This document shows positions 24,935 through 35,094 of a DNA stretch of 64,000 nucleotides, piece after piece. Location: NCBI GenBank assembly GCA_910584195.1, contig CAJTYV010000004.1, forward strand, positions 124,001-188,000, given 5' to 3'. Made by a program: the position numbers and the translations under genes. The notes beneath the pieces are model-generated. The model ran no database searches, had not been told where the DNA came from, and saw only the letters and a list, made by a program, of their open reading frames with translations. The first letter of the stretch is position 1, and every line of letters starts with the position of its first letter. The stretch is from an uncultured Ruminococcus sp. (GTDB lineage Bacteria; Bacillota; Clostridia; Oscillospirales; Ruminococcaceae).

Positions 24935-27294
24935 TTGATTATTCATCGCCGCTGATACTGTATCCAATACGTCATCATAGTCCGGTATGTTCGTATCATC
25001 TTATAAAAATCATTGAAAAATACAGACCTGATATAATTCTGATAGAGGGTCCTGAAAACGCCAATCATCTTATTGACGTTCTGACCGATGAAAAAACAGA
25101 GCTTCCGGCGGCATTTTACTGCTATTATAAAGATACAAAGGCTTTTGTCTCTGAGGATAAGAAGGATTTCAAATGCTATTACCCGTTTCAGTATTCCTCG
25201 CCAGAGTATAACGGAGCAATTCAGGCGAAGAAACTTGGAATCCCCGCTGAATTTATAGATCTGCCATACAGCGAACTTCTTATCAATACAGCCGAAAATC
25301 ACGGTATGCGAAAAAATGTCGAAAAACACAGCTATACAGATGATTCGAGATTTACAAAAGGCGAATTTTATAAGCGTCTGTGTGAAAAAACAGGAATGCG
25401 CAGTTTTGAAGAGTTTTGGGAAAAATATTTTGAAATAGGCGGACTTTATATGTCATCTGATGATTTTGTACGGCAGATGTCCGCTTACTGTACTTTGATG
25501 CGCGTTGACGTTGCGAATGATGAACTTGAAGCAGACGGAACTCTTGTACGTGAACAATATATGGCGTACAACATTTCGGAAGCAATGAAAAAGTACGGAA
25601 AGGTACTTGCGGTTACAGGAGGATTTCATACGGCAGGACTTAAAAATCTTCTTAATTCTAAGAAATATAAACCTTATAAGCTTCATAAATTTTCGCAAAA
25701 GGATCACGGCTGTTATCCAATGGCTTATTCTTACCGTGCGTCTGATGCTCTCAGGGGATATGCTTCGGGAATGATGTATCCCGGATTTTACGATAATATA
25801 ATGAAAAAACTTACAGAATGCGAGCAGCCTGACGGAGTTTACGGCGAACAGACAATGACGCTTCTTGTAAGGACGGCAAAAGAAGCGTCAAAGCGTGACG
25901 TTCAGGTTACAATGTCCGATATAACGGCGGCGTATACGATGATGAACGGACTTGCCGCTCTGAGAAATTCAAAAGAAACCGGTATAAGCGAAGTGTTCGA
26001 CAGTGTTACATCATGTTTTATAAAAGGTGAAAAAACAATTTCATCATCACTTCCGCTGGATATTTTGTCAGAACTTGCAACAGGCAGCGGTATAGGTCAT
26101 ATCGGTGATACGCATCATATTCCGCCGCTTGTTGCAGATTTTGAAAAACAATGCGGCGAATTGGGACTGAAATATCAAACAGCTGTTCCTGTCAAAGTAG
26201 AAGTATCGCTTTTCAATTCCAAAAAAGGACAGCTAATAAGCCGTTTTATGCATAGAATGAATTTTCTCGGGACAGGTTTTGCAAAGTTTCTTAAAGGTCC
26301 TGATATACATAATAATCGTGACAGGAGCAGGGTTCGTGAGGAATGGCAATTTCGCAGAAGTCCGGAAGTAGATGCGGCGTTGATCGATCATACCACAGAC
26401 GGATTTACGATTATGGAAGCATGCGGAACTTATGCAGAGAAATTGCTTAACGCACACAGAAGATGTGAGACAGCTGCCGGTATTGCTGTGGATTGCTTTC
26501 TCATGGGAATTCCGCTTACATCGGCAGAGCAGGAAAAAATCGACAGCATAATTACTGATGAGGGAGATTTTTTCTCTATTGGAAACGGTTTAAGCAGTTT
26601 TAATACGCTTCTTGGACTTCAGCGGCTGTATGAATTCAAGGATGGATCAACGCTGAAATATGTTATCAGGTGCTTTGACAAGCTTATTTCTGCGCTTCCG
26701 TCAATGGCGGATGTGCCGACGGAAAGATCGGAGGAAACAGTAAAAATTATAAGGTTGATGTACATGATTGCTGCAAATACATTAACCGACCGCCTCGGTA
26801 CATTTGAATCTGCCCTGCTCACAATGACATCTTCCAGAGAAAAAGATCCGCTTGTTCATGGTGCGGCAATGGGGCTGCTGTGCGCTGTCAGTGAAAAACA
26901 TCGCAGTTCAGCGGAACGCTTTGCAAAGGGTTATCTTTCCGGCAGTCTGGAAATACGCAAAAAAGGCGCGGATTATCTCAGAGGATTGTTTACAACGTCA
27001 AAGGATATTGTATTTACCAACAATTCATTTCTTGAAATGACGGATAAGCTTATCATAAGTATGGAATTTGACGATTTTCTTGAAATACTACCGTCTCTCA
27101 AACTGGCGTTCAGTGTATTTACTCCATCGGAGCTTCAGCTTACGGCAAAGACGGCTGCGGAGCTTCACGGCATGAAGGAGGGGGAGATTCTCGGCAGAAA
27201 AGCCGTTAATGAGAAAATGTTCAGATTTGGTGAAAGTTTTGATGTTCGTATCTGCGAAACTATAGGAAAGGAGAACCTGCTTTATGATAAATGA
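24895..27294 (+). CDS. DUF5682 protein (YehM-like)
   Basis: A 799-residue soluble protein. The N-terminal third has the DUF5682 hallmarks: PIRHHSPVCSYHL near residue 21, ILIEGPENANHL near 44, FIDLPYSEL and VTGGFHTAGLKNLL. These resemble the TraB/ChaN-like fold's histidine and glycine motifs, so a catalytic role is possible but unproven. The remainder is helical. The ATG at 24895 lies 40 bases inside the ATPase gene, and its stop overlaps the VWA gene by 11 bases. In E. coli the corresponding gene yehM lies between yehL and yehP. Confidence 0.85.
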   Translation: MERILFSSKGAEIIDYSSPLILYPIRHHSPVCSYHLIKIIEKYRPDIILIEGPENANHLIDVLTDEKTELPAAFYCYYKDTKAFVSEDKKDFKCYYPFQYSSPEYNGAIQAKKLGIPAEFIDLPYSELLINTAENHGMRKNVEKHSYTDDSRFTKGEFYKRLCEKTGMRSFEEFWEKYFEIGGLYMSSDDFVRQMSAYCTLMRVDVANDELEADGTLVREQYMAYNISEAMKKYGKVLAVTGGFHTAGLKNLLNSKKYKPYKLHKFSQKDHGCYPMAYSYRASDALRGYASGMMYPGFYDNIMKKLTECEQPDGVYGEQTMTLLVRTAKEASKRDVQVTMSDITAAYTMMNGLAALRNSKETGISEVFDSVTSCFIKGEKTISSSLPLDILSELATGSGIGHIGDTHHIPPLVADFEKQCGELGLKYQTAVPVKVEVSLFNSKKGQLISRFMHRMNFLGTGFAKFLKGPDIHNNRDRSRVREEWQFRRSPEVDAALIDHTTDGFTIMEACGTYAEKLLNAHRRCETAAGIAVDCFLMGIPLTSAEQEKIDSIITDEGDFFSIGNGLSSFNTLLGLQRLYEFKDGSTLKYVIRCFDKLISALPSMADVPTERSEETVKIIRLMYMIAANTLTDRLGTFESALLTMTSSREKDPLVHGAAMGLLCAVSEKHRSSAERFAKGYLSGSLEIRKKGADYLRGLFTTSKDIVFTNNSFLEMTDKLIISMEFDDFLEILPSLKLAFSVFTPSELQLTAKTAAELHGMKEGEILGRKAVNEKMFRFGESFDVRICETIGKENLLYDK

Positions 27295-28426
27295 ACACGA
27301 CCGTATCTCTGTAAATCGCTGGAGGCTTATTCTTGGCAGTTATTCGGGAGACAGTCTTAATTTTTATGCAAACGGCGATGAACTTCGGCAGTTTCGGGAT
27401 ATGGAGCAGCTACTTGATTATCTTTACAGCAGAGCGCAGGGAGATGATGTACGTGAATCGGAAAACAGATGCGGTGGGAACGAAAAAAGCAATCTTATGG
27501 CGGCAGAATGGATAACGAAGATACGTGAGCTTTTTCCGAAGCAGACAGCGGAGGTTCTTGAAAGTCATGCCTTGGAAAAATTCGGTATGACCGAGCTTCT
27601 GACGGATAAGGAAATTCTTGAGAGAATGACTCCGGACGTAAATTTGCTGAAAACAATTTTGCAGCTTAAGCATCTTATGAAAGGCGACGTACTGAAAACT
27701 GCCGAAAATATAGCTGACAAGGTTGCGAAGGAGCTTTCGCGTAAGATTGAAAATGACGTTAAAAGAGCAGTTTCCGGACAGCTTGACAGAAACAGTTCCA
27801 GCTGTGTAAGATCGGCAAGGAATCTTGATTTTAAAAAGACTGTACAGCGCAATCTGAAAAATTACGATCGTGATTCTCAACATCTTATTATTAAGGATTT
27901 GTATTTTTCAAACAGAATAAAAAATTATAATAATAAGAGAGTTATTATAGCAATTGATGAAAGCGGGTCAATGCTCGGTTCGGTAATATACAGCGCAGTT
28001 ATGGCGCAGATAATATCAAGTCTGCCGTTTGCAGAGATTAAGCTGGTGATTTTCGATACGTCTGTTGTAGATTTGTCCGGTCAGGCAGACCGACCGGCGC
28101 AGGTGTTAATGAGTGTGCAGCTTGGCGGAGGCACAAATATCGGCGGAGCGTTAGGCTATTGTGAAACTTTGATTGCCGTTCCTAATAAAACAAGTGTTAT
28201 AGTTGTTACAGATTTGTATGAGGGAATGCCGGAGAATCGACTTCTTAACGTTAGCAGAAATATTATTCAAAGCGGAGCTAAGCTTAATTTTCTTACAGCT
28301 CTTGACGAGGGCGCAAATCCTGCTTTCGACCGCAGAATCGGGCAGAAATTAGCTGATATGGGAGCATTTGTAGGAGCTGTAACTCCTGATAAACTTGGGG
28401 AATATATTTGCAGAATGGTTGTTTAG
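27284..28426 (+). CDS. von Willebrand factor A domain protein (YehP-like)
   Basis: A 380-residue protein whose N-terminal half is helical and charged and whose C-terminal half is a VWA domain. The metal-ion-dependent adhesion site is complete: DESGS at residues 225-229, the threonine in GGGTNIGGAL, and the Asp in VVTDLYEG. MoxR-VWA pairs commonly work together, the VWA protein binding a target in a metal-dependent way and the ATPase remodelling it. GAAAGGAG before ATG 27284 supports the start. It ends 9 bases before the SWIM gene. Confidence 0.92.
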   Translation: MINEHDRISVNRWRLILGSYSGDSLNFYANGDELRQFRDMEQLLDYLYSRAQGDDVRESENRCGGNEKSNLMAAEWITKIRELFPKQTAEVLESHALEKFGMTELLTDKEILERMTPDVNLLKTILQLKHLMKGDVLKTAENIADKVAKELSRKIENDVKRAVSGQLDRNSSSCVRSARNLDFKKTVQRNLKNYDRDSQHLIIKDLYFSNRIKNYNNKRVIIAIDESGSMLGSVIYSAVMAQIISSLPFAEIKLVIFDTSVVDLSGQADRPAQVLMSVQLGGGTNIGGALGYCETLIAVPNKTSVIVVTDLYEGMPENRLLNVSRNIIQSGAKLNFLTALDEGANPAFDRRIGQKLADMGAFVGAVTPDKLGEYICRMVV

Positions 28427-28435
28427 GGGTGAACT

Positions 28436-30244
28436 ATGGATGAAATAAAACGAGCGCTTGCGTTAGCAGACGAAAGCTTTTTAGTAAATATGTCCAATAA
28501 GGGTATTTACAAACGTGCTTGTAAGGATACCGAGGGAATGCTCCCTCTGTTCAGCGAAAATGCTGAAGGAATATCTGTGGAAATTTTAGGCGAAACAGTA
28601 ACCTTGACTGCACCTATTGAAAACAGTCGATGCAGCTGCGTATCTCGTACGGTCTGCCGTCATATTGTGGGTGCGATACTTATTGCAAGGAGGACACTTA
28701 AGGACTTAGAAACAGATGAAGTTCCGCAAATTATCAAGGAAAAAGAGCGCGCAGAAAACGTAAAATTCCCGAAATCTCAAGAGAATAAGAAAAATGATGC
28801 AGTACCCGGAAACCTTACGGCAGAAGAAATAAATAAAATAAACGGCTGCGCGGCGGATTGTTTGACGCTTCTTGGTGATATACTGCGAAACGGAATAGTT
28901 CGTTTACCCGAAGCCATATCTGATAATTCGGAAGTTTTGGCAGTCAGTTGCCATGCTTTGAAAATGGCGGAGGGAGAACGTGCCATGCGAAGTATAGGCT
29001 CTTTGCTGAATGACTACAACGCCGGAAGAGCAGCTTTTGATATGAGTGATTTCACTCATCGTTTTTGTAATTGTATAAAAATTATGGATATGCTTTCGGA
29101 TTGCAGTATAAATTCCAAAATACTTGGAAGCTTTCGGCAGGAATACAAAGCTGTAAAAGTCCCCTTGAAACTTATGCCTGTAGGTCAGCGGTATACTTCC
29201 GGCGGAGATTACGAAGGAGAAATTTATTATTTTCTGAATCTCGATGATCCAGACAAACCATTTATGTCACTTTCGGATATTAGTCCGATATTCTATGACA
29301 ATGTAAAAAAACGGAACAGAGGTACTTTTCCATGGGGTATGTCAGTGCCGTTGAGCAGAATGATGAAAAAAATGTTCGTACTTGTAAACGCAAAATCAAA
29401 CGGCGGAAAATTGTCCTCATCGCAGGAAACAAAAGTAGCAATGTCTGTAGATGCCAATTTGAATTGCGATGAAATGCGTCGGTTAATTTATACGGATTTC
29501 AGAAATGCGGCAGTGGATCTATATGAAAAGGATTCTGCTTCAGAACTTGACAGAATGTTGCTGCTTCAGCCGAAAAAATGTAAACAGCCGTGTTTTGACA
29601 AGGTTTCTCAGACCTTTTCCATGGTACTCGAAGATAAAAATGGATTTCACGCATATGTACAGATAAAGTACCGCAGGGAGAACCGGGAGTTTGTAGAGCA
29701 GCTTGAAAGAATCGGTGAGAAAATGATGCAGAATCCTGAAAAAACCTACACTCTTCTTGCCGTTGGAAGCATTGAAACAGACAAGCTTGCACTGTACCCG
29801 ATAGAAATCTATGATTTCATAGAACCTGTATTTTCGGACGATTATGAATTACCGCAGGAGTATTGTTCAGAAACGGACGAATTTTCATATTACACGGCGA
29901 TTGCAGAGCTTATGGAAGAAGCTGGAGAGGAACTTGAGCTTGCGGTACAATGCGGACTTCAAACAGGCATTTCGGGTTTCAGAAAGTTTGAAAACAAAGC
30001 GTTTAATTACGGCTTAAAGGGATTCAGTCGGTTGTGCGGAGGATTCAGCGAGCTTGCCGAAGCATACCGCCATGACGCCAATGCAGATATTAAGGAAGTT
30101 CTTTGCAAGCTTGTGGAAATCAGCGACTATATAAGGTCTGCTAAAAAAGAACTGTCAATAATTATAACGTTAAATAAGGAGGATAACGACAATGATTTAT
30201 GGAGTAAATGTTCAGGATCTGTCGGAGATAATAACCGCTTTTAA
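28436..30244 (+). CDS. SWIM zinc-finger protein (YehQ-like)
   Basis: A 602-residue protein with an N-terminal SWIM finger, Cys66-x-Cys68-x5-Cys74-x-His76, following a short beta-rich region. The rest is helical with no motif I recognise. SWIM fingers bind nucleic acid or protein. In E. coli yehQ is the matching gene. AGGGGTGA lies just upstream of the ATG. Its 3' end overlaps the DUF4132 gene by 53 bases, the tightest packing in the operon. Confidence 0.85.
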   Translation: MDEIKRALALADESFLVNMSNKGIYKRACKDTEGMLPLFSENAEGISVEILGETVTLTAPIENSRCSCVSRTVCRHIVGAILIARRTLKDLETDEVPQIIKEKERAENVKFPKSQENKKNDAVPGNLTAEEINKINGCAADCLTLLGDILRNGIVRLPEAISDNSEVLAVSCHALKMAEGERAMRSIGSLLNDYNAGRAAFDMSDFTHRFCNCIKIMDMLSDCSINSKILGSFRQEYKAVKVPLKLMPVGQRYTSGGDYEGEIYYFLNLDDPDKPFMSLSDISPIFYDNVKKRNRGTFPWGMSVPLSRMMKKMFVLVNAKSNGGKLSSSQETKVAMSVDANLNCDEMRRLIYTDFRNAAVDLYEKDSASELDRMLLLQPKKCKQPCFDKVSQTFSMVLEDKNGFHAYVQIKYRRENREFVEQLERIGEKMMQNPEKTYTLLAVGSIETDKLALYPIEIYDFIEPVFSDDYELPQEYCSETDEFSYYTAIAELMEEAGEELELAVQCGLQTGISGFRKFENKAFNYGLKGFSRLCGGFSELAEAYRHDANADIKEVLCKLVEISDYIRSAKKELSIIITLNKEDNDNDLWSKCSGSVGDNNRF

Positions 30245-33200
30245 AGCTATCGGCATAAGCGAAAATGCTATAAAAGTATTCAGTGAGTACATGGACTTGT
30301 CGAAGGAGCGTAACAGCGATATTTTAAGGCGACTAAAGAGCACTGATTATAATGTTGAACTTCTGAAAAAACACAGATATAACTTATGGGGCGTTGTTCC
30401 GGCGAAAATCAATCAACATGATACTGAATTTTGCACAAGATATATATTGTTCTGTTATGCTTTGGCAGGATGTCAGTGCAGACCGATACTGTGTTTTAGT
30501 GATAACAATATGCTTATAAAAGCATTTCGTGAAATTACAGATGACGAAAGCAAAAAGGATACTGTTGCCAATGCCGTTTTTCTTGCGATGCAAGCCGAAG
30601 AACAGGCTCTTTGCAATATTAAAAAGGTTTCAGCCGCCGAATATTTAGCTGCCGCTGTCATAGCGTCGGCAAATTCTCCCGCAACAGCTCTTAAGCTTGT
30701 TACTGCGGCATTAAACCTGTGTGAAATCGGAAAGAATACGCCGTTTACGGAAAAATGCACCGAAATGATAAAGAGCATTTGCAAGAGTAATAAAGGCAAT
30801 ACGTCAATAATGCCGTATCTTTCGGCAGCTTACGGAACAGCAGCTTATTTTGATAAAGAGTGCAAAAAGCTTTTCCGTGAGGATATGAAAAACTTTCCCG
30901 ACTTGCTTATTGTAAACGCAGTATCTCTCGGACTTGATATGAAGCCCCTATACGCTCTTGTGGAGACGGAAAAAATCGTAATAACGCAGAAATACATTTT
31001 GTCAGTGATGAATGCTTCACATGGAAAAAAAATGGCTGAGTCAAGACCACATCTGGAATATCTTGCAAAAAATTATGAAAGCTTGTTTAAGAACGCTTTG
31101 TTTGAAATGACAAATGATGTTGAGGCGAAAAAAATAATAAACATTATTGCAGAAGGAAATCCGAAGTACAGCGAAGAAAACGATGGGGGTCTCAGGAAAA
31201 ATTTTCGTCTGCGGCTGATTCACTCCGTATGCCATAGGACAGGAAATTGTAAAGAAGTTCAAGATTATCTTATGGGTAAAAAGACGCTGTCGGAAGTTTC
31301 TGATATCCTTATAAATACCAGTTGTAATTATTTAAATAATTATCACGGTTGTTACGCTCAAGCATATGGTATTGATGATACTGTCAGAAAATGCGTTGCT
31401 GCGATTGTATCATGCAAATATGATTCGTGGGCGATAAATAATGTTATTTATGGAATCTCAGGTTTGATGACTCACATACCCGAACATCAGAAAAAATTAG
31501 CCGAGATACTTATGTCGGAGAAAGTTTCGGCTGAAAAGATTCTCGCATTTGAATTTGAGCCGGAAAATCTTTTGCCTTATGCCGACTTTGTTGCTAAAGC
31601 AGATTTTAAAAAGCTTTCGGCTGAGAGTCGTTGTCTGTATATTAAGGTGCTTTATATGGCAGATGCGGATAAATTCAGGAACAAGATTTTTGATGCCGCA
31701 GATGATACATCAAAGTCAGTCAGAGCAGTTCTCACTGAAGCGGTTCCGAAAATACCTGATTGCCGTAAAGATATTGAGGAAATGCTTTATGCAAAAAAAG
31801 CTGCAAAGCGTGAAATGGCTCTTGAAATAATCAGAAATATGCCGGAAGCTGACTGGACAGAAACCCTTGAAACTGCCATTGAAAAAGAAAAATCAGATAA
31901 GCTCAGAGTGAAGATCGCCTCTCTTTTAGGCGCTGAAAAATCAGGCGGAAATGCTAAAGAAGAGCTTTCTGCGATTCAGCTTGCTGAGATGATTACTAAA
32001 GGGAATAAGTCTCGAAAGGTTGCATGGCTGTTTCAGTCTCCTTATCGTCCTGTTCATTTTACGTCCGGTGAAGAAGCTGAGGAGAAATATATGCAGGCAA
32101 TTCTGCTTTGTTATAATTCCTCTGACAACATAAACGGAAAAATTCTCTGTGAGGCTTTGGAAATTTCTGAACTTGCCGCATTTGCAGTTGAAGTGATCGG
32201 CAGGTGGCTTGACAGCGGTGCATCCGCAAAGGAAAAATGGATACTTGTTTTTGCTTCATTATGGGGTGGCAGAGAAATAATCGACATCTATGTACATTAT
32301 ATCAAATTCTGGTCTGAAAATATGAGAGGAGCTATGGCGGTTGCGGCAGTAAAGGCATTGGCTCTGAACGGAAGTTCCGAAGCTCTTATGCAGGTTGACA
32401 ATTTTGCAAGAAAATTTAAAAGTAATCAGGTAAAAGCAGCGGCTAACGAAGCCATGGCGGAAGCGGCAGAATTTCTCGGTATAACTGCTGAAGAGCTTGC
32501 AGACAGGGTAGTTCCTGATATGAAATTTGATGACAGAATGTGCCGCATTTTTGATTACGGAAGCAGAAAATTCAGCGTATATCTCACTCCGTCACTTGAA
32601 ATTGAAATATACAACGGCGAAAAGAAAGTAAAAAATATGCCTAAGCCGGGAATTAACGATGAAACAGAAACTGCCGAAAAGTCCTATGCCGAGTTCAAGG
32701 AAATGAAAAAACAGCTTAAAAACGTTGTCGCTGTACAAAAAGCGCGTCTTGAGTATGCGCTTATGTGCGAGAGAAAATGGACTTCTGAGAACTGGAAAAA
32801 GCTTTTTGTAAAAAATCCTGTTATGCACAGCTTTGCCATAGGTCTTATATGGGGTGTTTATGAAAACTCTGAATTAAAAAGTACTTTCCGCTATATGGAT
32901 GACGGAAGCTTTACAACGTCGGATGAGGACGAGTTTGATCTGCCTGAAAATGCGGTTATAAGCCTTGTTCATCCTATAGAACTTACTGATGAGGAAATTG
33001 ATAAGTGGTCTGAGCAGCTTTCGGATTATGAAATAGTACAGCCGTTCAAACAGCTTTCAAGGGAAGTTTACCTTCCGAATGACAGCGAACTTAAAAGTAC
33101 AGAAATTAACCGATTTAAGGGAAAATCCATAGTTAATCTTACATTTATGAGCCGCATGCTGAAAAACGGCTGGTATAAGGGTACCGCACAGGACGCAGGA

Positions 33201-33461
33201 TTCTTTTATGAGTTTACGCGAAAGGACGTTTCACGCCATATAAAAGATAACAAGGGCATTTCTGTATCGGATGGCTGGGGAGCAGAGCTTAAATTTTCGG
33301 GAATGTACATAGGTGCATACAGTGAGGAAACTGAGGATATTACCGTAGAGGAGCTTACGTTTTATAAAGCTGCCGATATGAGTTCCGCAGTATCTGTAAA
33401 TGATGTGAATAGACGGTATTTCAGCGAAATAATAATGCAGTTGACTGAAATTATCGGATAA
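30192..33461 (+). CDS. large DUF4132 protein (YehI/MolR-like)
   Basis: A 1089-residue soluble protein. Residues 1 to about 600 are helical, partly with HEAT-like spacing (for example YAKKAAKREMALEIIRNMPE); the DUF4132 core lies around 700-900 (ILVFASLWGGREIIDIYVHYI, FDYGSRKFSVYLTPSLEIEI), and the C-terminus has WYKGTAQDAGFFYEFTRKD. No WGR domain is seen, unlike some relatives. AAGGAGG 9 bases before ATG 30192 marks the start inside the SWIM gene. E. coli yehI/molR belongs to the same family and lies near yehLMPQ. Function is unknown; scaffold or effector of the operon is an inference. Confidence 0.85.
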   Translation: MIYGVNVQDLSEIITAFKAIGISENAIKVFSEYMDLSKERNSDILRRLKSTDYNVELLKKHRYNLWGVVPAKINQHDTEFCTRYILFCYALAGCQCRPILCFSDNNMLIKAFREITDDESKKDTVANAVFLAMQAEEQALCNIKKVSAAEYLAAAVIASANSPATALKLVTAALNLCEIGKNTPFTEKCTEMIKSICKSNKGNTSIMPYLSAAYGTAAYFDKECKKLFREDMKNFPDLLIVNAVSLGLDMKPLYALVETEKIVITQKYILSVMNASHGKKMAESRPHLEYLAKNYESLFKNALFEMTNDVEAKKIINIIAEGNPKYSEENDGGLRKNFRLRLIHSVCHRTGNCKEVQDYLMGKKTLSEVSDILINTSCNYLNNYHGCYAQAYGIDDTVRKCVAAIVSCKYDSWAINNVIYGISGLMTHIPEHQKKLAEILMSEKVSAEKILAFEFEPENLLPYADFVAKADFKKLSAESRCLYIKVLYMADADKFRNKIFDAADDTSKSVRAVLTEAVPKIPDCRKDIEEMLYAKKAAKREMALEIIRNMPEADWTETLETAIEKEKSDKLRVKIASLLGAEKSGGNAKEELSAIQLAEMITKGNKSRKVAWLFQSPYRPVHFTSGEEAEEKYMQAILLCYNSSDNINGKILCEALEISELAAFAVEVIGRWLDSGASAKEKWILVFASLWGGREIIDIYVHYIKFWSENMRGAMAVAAVKALALNGSSEALMQVDNFARKFKSNQVKAAANEAMAEAAEFLGITAEELADRVVPDMKFDDRMCRIFDYGSRKFSVYLTPSLEIEIYNGEKKVKNMPKPGINDETETAEKSYAEFKEMKKQLKNVVAVQKARLEYALMCERKWTSENWKKLFVKNPVMHSFAIGLIWGVYENSELKSTFRYMDDGSFTTSDEDEFDLPENAVISLVHPIELTDEEIDKWSEQLSDYEIVQPFKQLSREVYLPNDSELKSTEINRFKGKSIVNLTFMSRMLKNGWYKGTAQDAGFFYEFTRKDVSRHIKDNKGISVSDGWGAELKFSGMYIGAYSEETEDITVEELTFYKAADMSSAVSVNDVNRRYFSEIIMQLTEIIG

Positions 33462-33498
33462 AAAATTCGGTACACTTCTTATAGTGTACCGAATTTTT
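33461..33498. terminator. bidirectional terminator closing the five-gene operon
   Basis: A perfect 15-bp stem (33461-33475 with 33484-33498) with A/T tails on both sides. The last four codons and stop of the opposing minus-strand gene are encoded within it. Confidence 0.92.
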
Positions 33499-34405
33499 TA
33501 TTATTCTGTTTTATTGCCTGATTCTTTTTGTTTTTTCCGCTTAATGATGAGATTATTCCGTAAGACGTAAATGATATAACCGCTAATGCCGCAAGTAAAC
33601 AGCAAAATATCAGAAAACTGTTCGTAAAGCTTCTCATAGCCGAGGTGTATGAGGTGTATATCTGAGATTGTTTAATAGTAAATGCTGAGAAATAGTCCGT
33701 ATTTATTAGATAAATACAAGGAACTCCAGCAAGTATTCCTGCTGAAAAAGCCGATGCTCCCAGCCAGTAAAGAGCGTCTTTTGTATTTTTTAAATTACAT
33801 AAAACAAGTATCAGTGCAAGTATAGCGGAGGCTCCGATGCATATGATCTTAAATGTAGGGAGTTGGGTATAAAGCGGACTGATCTTGCCGAGAACGCCAT
33901 GTTCTTTAAGTGATGTGAATTTATAAACATCACAGTATTGCCATATGATTTTATAAGCATTTTCTTTAGTTGCTCTTAATTTAGCGTAGTAAGGGTCATT
34001 TTCGTTTTTGATTTCGTAATCTATGCTTTTAGCGTATTCTTTGTAGAAATCGGTTATTGAAGTTTCAAGTTTTTCGTTTGAAAATTCAGGTGACAGATAA
34101 TCTGCATTTTGGAGATGCATGAACCCGTATTTTATTTTTTCGTTTATAAGTTTTTTTAGATATTCCTCATTGAGAGCGTCCATATAAATATTTGCGGGAA
34201 TACCTGTAACAGCGTACTGCTCGGAAAAAAATTTATCCAGTTCCTTGTAAACAAGTCCGCTGACTTCTTTTTCTTCGGTCAATTCGATTAAATTTTCCTC
34301 TTTAAGAAATTTGTCCGCCGCAATAAATCCTACGGAGCCTATTAAAGTAAATATTAACAGAATTGAAGCTATAAATGAACTGATATATGCTCCTGCGCTT
34401 TTCAT
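33479..34405 (-). CDS. membrane protein of a sortase module, function unknown
   Basis: A 308-residue protein with one N-terminal helix (about 8-32), an extracytoplasmic segment of about 165 residues rich in charged and aromatic residues, and three C-terminal helices (about 190-290) ending in a basic tail. I do not recognise a named family. It is the third gene after the secreted substrate and the sortase, starting one base after the sortase stop. A role in assembling or presenting the sorted protein is inferred only from linkage. Confidence 0.7.
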   Translation of the reverse strand: MKSAGAYISSFIASILLIFTLIGSVGFIAADKFLKEENLIELTEEKEVSGLVYKELDKFFSEQYAVTGIPANIYMDALNEEYLKKLINEKIKYGFMHLQNADYLSPEFSNEKLETSITDFYKEYAKSIDYEIKNENDPYYAKLRATKENAYKIIWQYCDVYKFTSLKEHGVLGKISPLYTQLPTFKIICIGASAILALILVLCNLKNTKDALYWLGASAFSAGILAGVPCIYLINTDYFSAFTIKQSQIYTSYTSAMRSFTNSFLIFCCLLAALAVISFTSYGIISSLSGKNKKNQAIKQNNKKFGTL

Positions 34406-34406
34406 G

Positions 34407-35093
34407 TTATTCAGCCTCCTTTTCCGTATAGAAAGCTTTTTCCGTCAGTTCGCATATTACGCCTATACGTCTGTCGGAAGCGCCGAGAAGTTCACGTTTA
34501 CAGGTATAAAGAGTAAGTCTGTTATCTTTAGTAGGTGCGATATATTTTCGGTCATTGCTGCCGAATTCGATAAGTTCTGTGACAGTATAAGTAAATTTAC
34601 CGTAATTTGTATTAACTGTAACGATGTCGCCTTCCTTAACCGAAGAAAGATCGGCAAAAAATGTATCCACATGAGCAGAAACAACAGAATTTCCATCAAG
34701 TCCGAAAACGGATGAGCTTGACGACTGACACGCTCCATATTCAAGAATTTCGGGAGTTGTTCCCCAGTAGATAGGAACGTTTATGCCGAGAGCTTCTGTA
34801 CTCACGACAGCGTAAAGTTCGCCGAATGAAGGGCGTTTGGCTTCGCCTGATTCGGAAGTCTCGCCGCTGTAATCCATATCTATATCGTTATCTTTTATCA
34901 CAAGACCATTTTTACCGGAATCATCGTACGGATCTGAACCGAGGCTTCCCATAAACGCTATATTAGTATAGGTTTTAAGCTTGTCCGATGGTTTGACGGC
35001 AGCCGCTGCAATTATACCCGCGCAGACCGCCGTAAGCAGTACCGGAGTGATAATATGCAGAGAGATATTTTTTTTATTCTTTTTGTCGCCCAT
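34407..35093 (-). CDS. sortase family cysteine transpeptidase
   Basis: A 228-residue membrane-anchored sortase with one N-terminal helix (about 13-33). The catalytic triad is visible: His141 in SAHVDTFF, Cys198 in TLYTCKRE and Arg208 or Arg209 in SDRRIGV. An upstream in-frame TTG would overlap the previous gene; AGAGG upstream selects ATG 35093, three bases after the preceding TAA. The Cys motif TLYTC fits sortases of the B/C/D range. The likely substrate is encoded immediately upstream, implying a dedicated pair. Confidence 0.92.
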   Translation of the reverse strand: MGDKKNKKNISLHIITPVLLTAVCAGIIAAAAVKPSDKLKTYTNIAFMGSLGSDPYDDSGKNGLVIKDNDIDMDYSGETSESGEAKRPSFGELYAVVSTEALGINVPIYWGTTPEILEYGACQSSSSSVFGLDGNSVVSAHVDTFFADLSSVKEGDIVTVNTNYGKFTYTVTELIEFGSNDRKYIAPTKDNRLTLYTCKRELLGASDRRIGVICELTEKAFYTEKEAE

Positions 35094-35094
35094 A

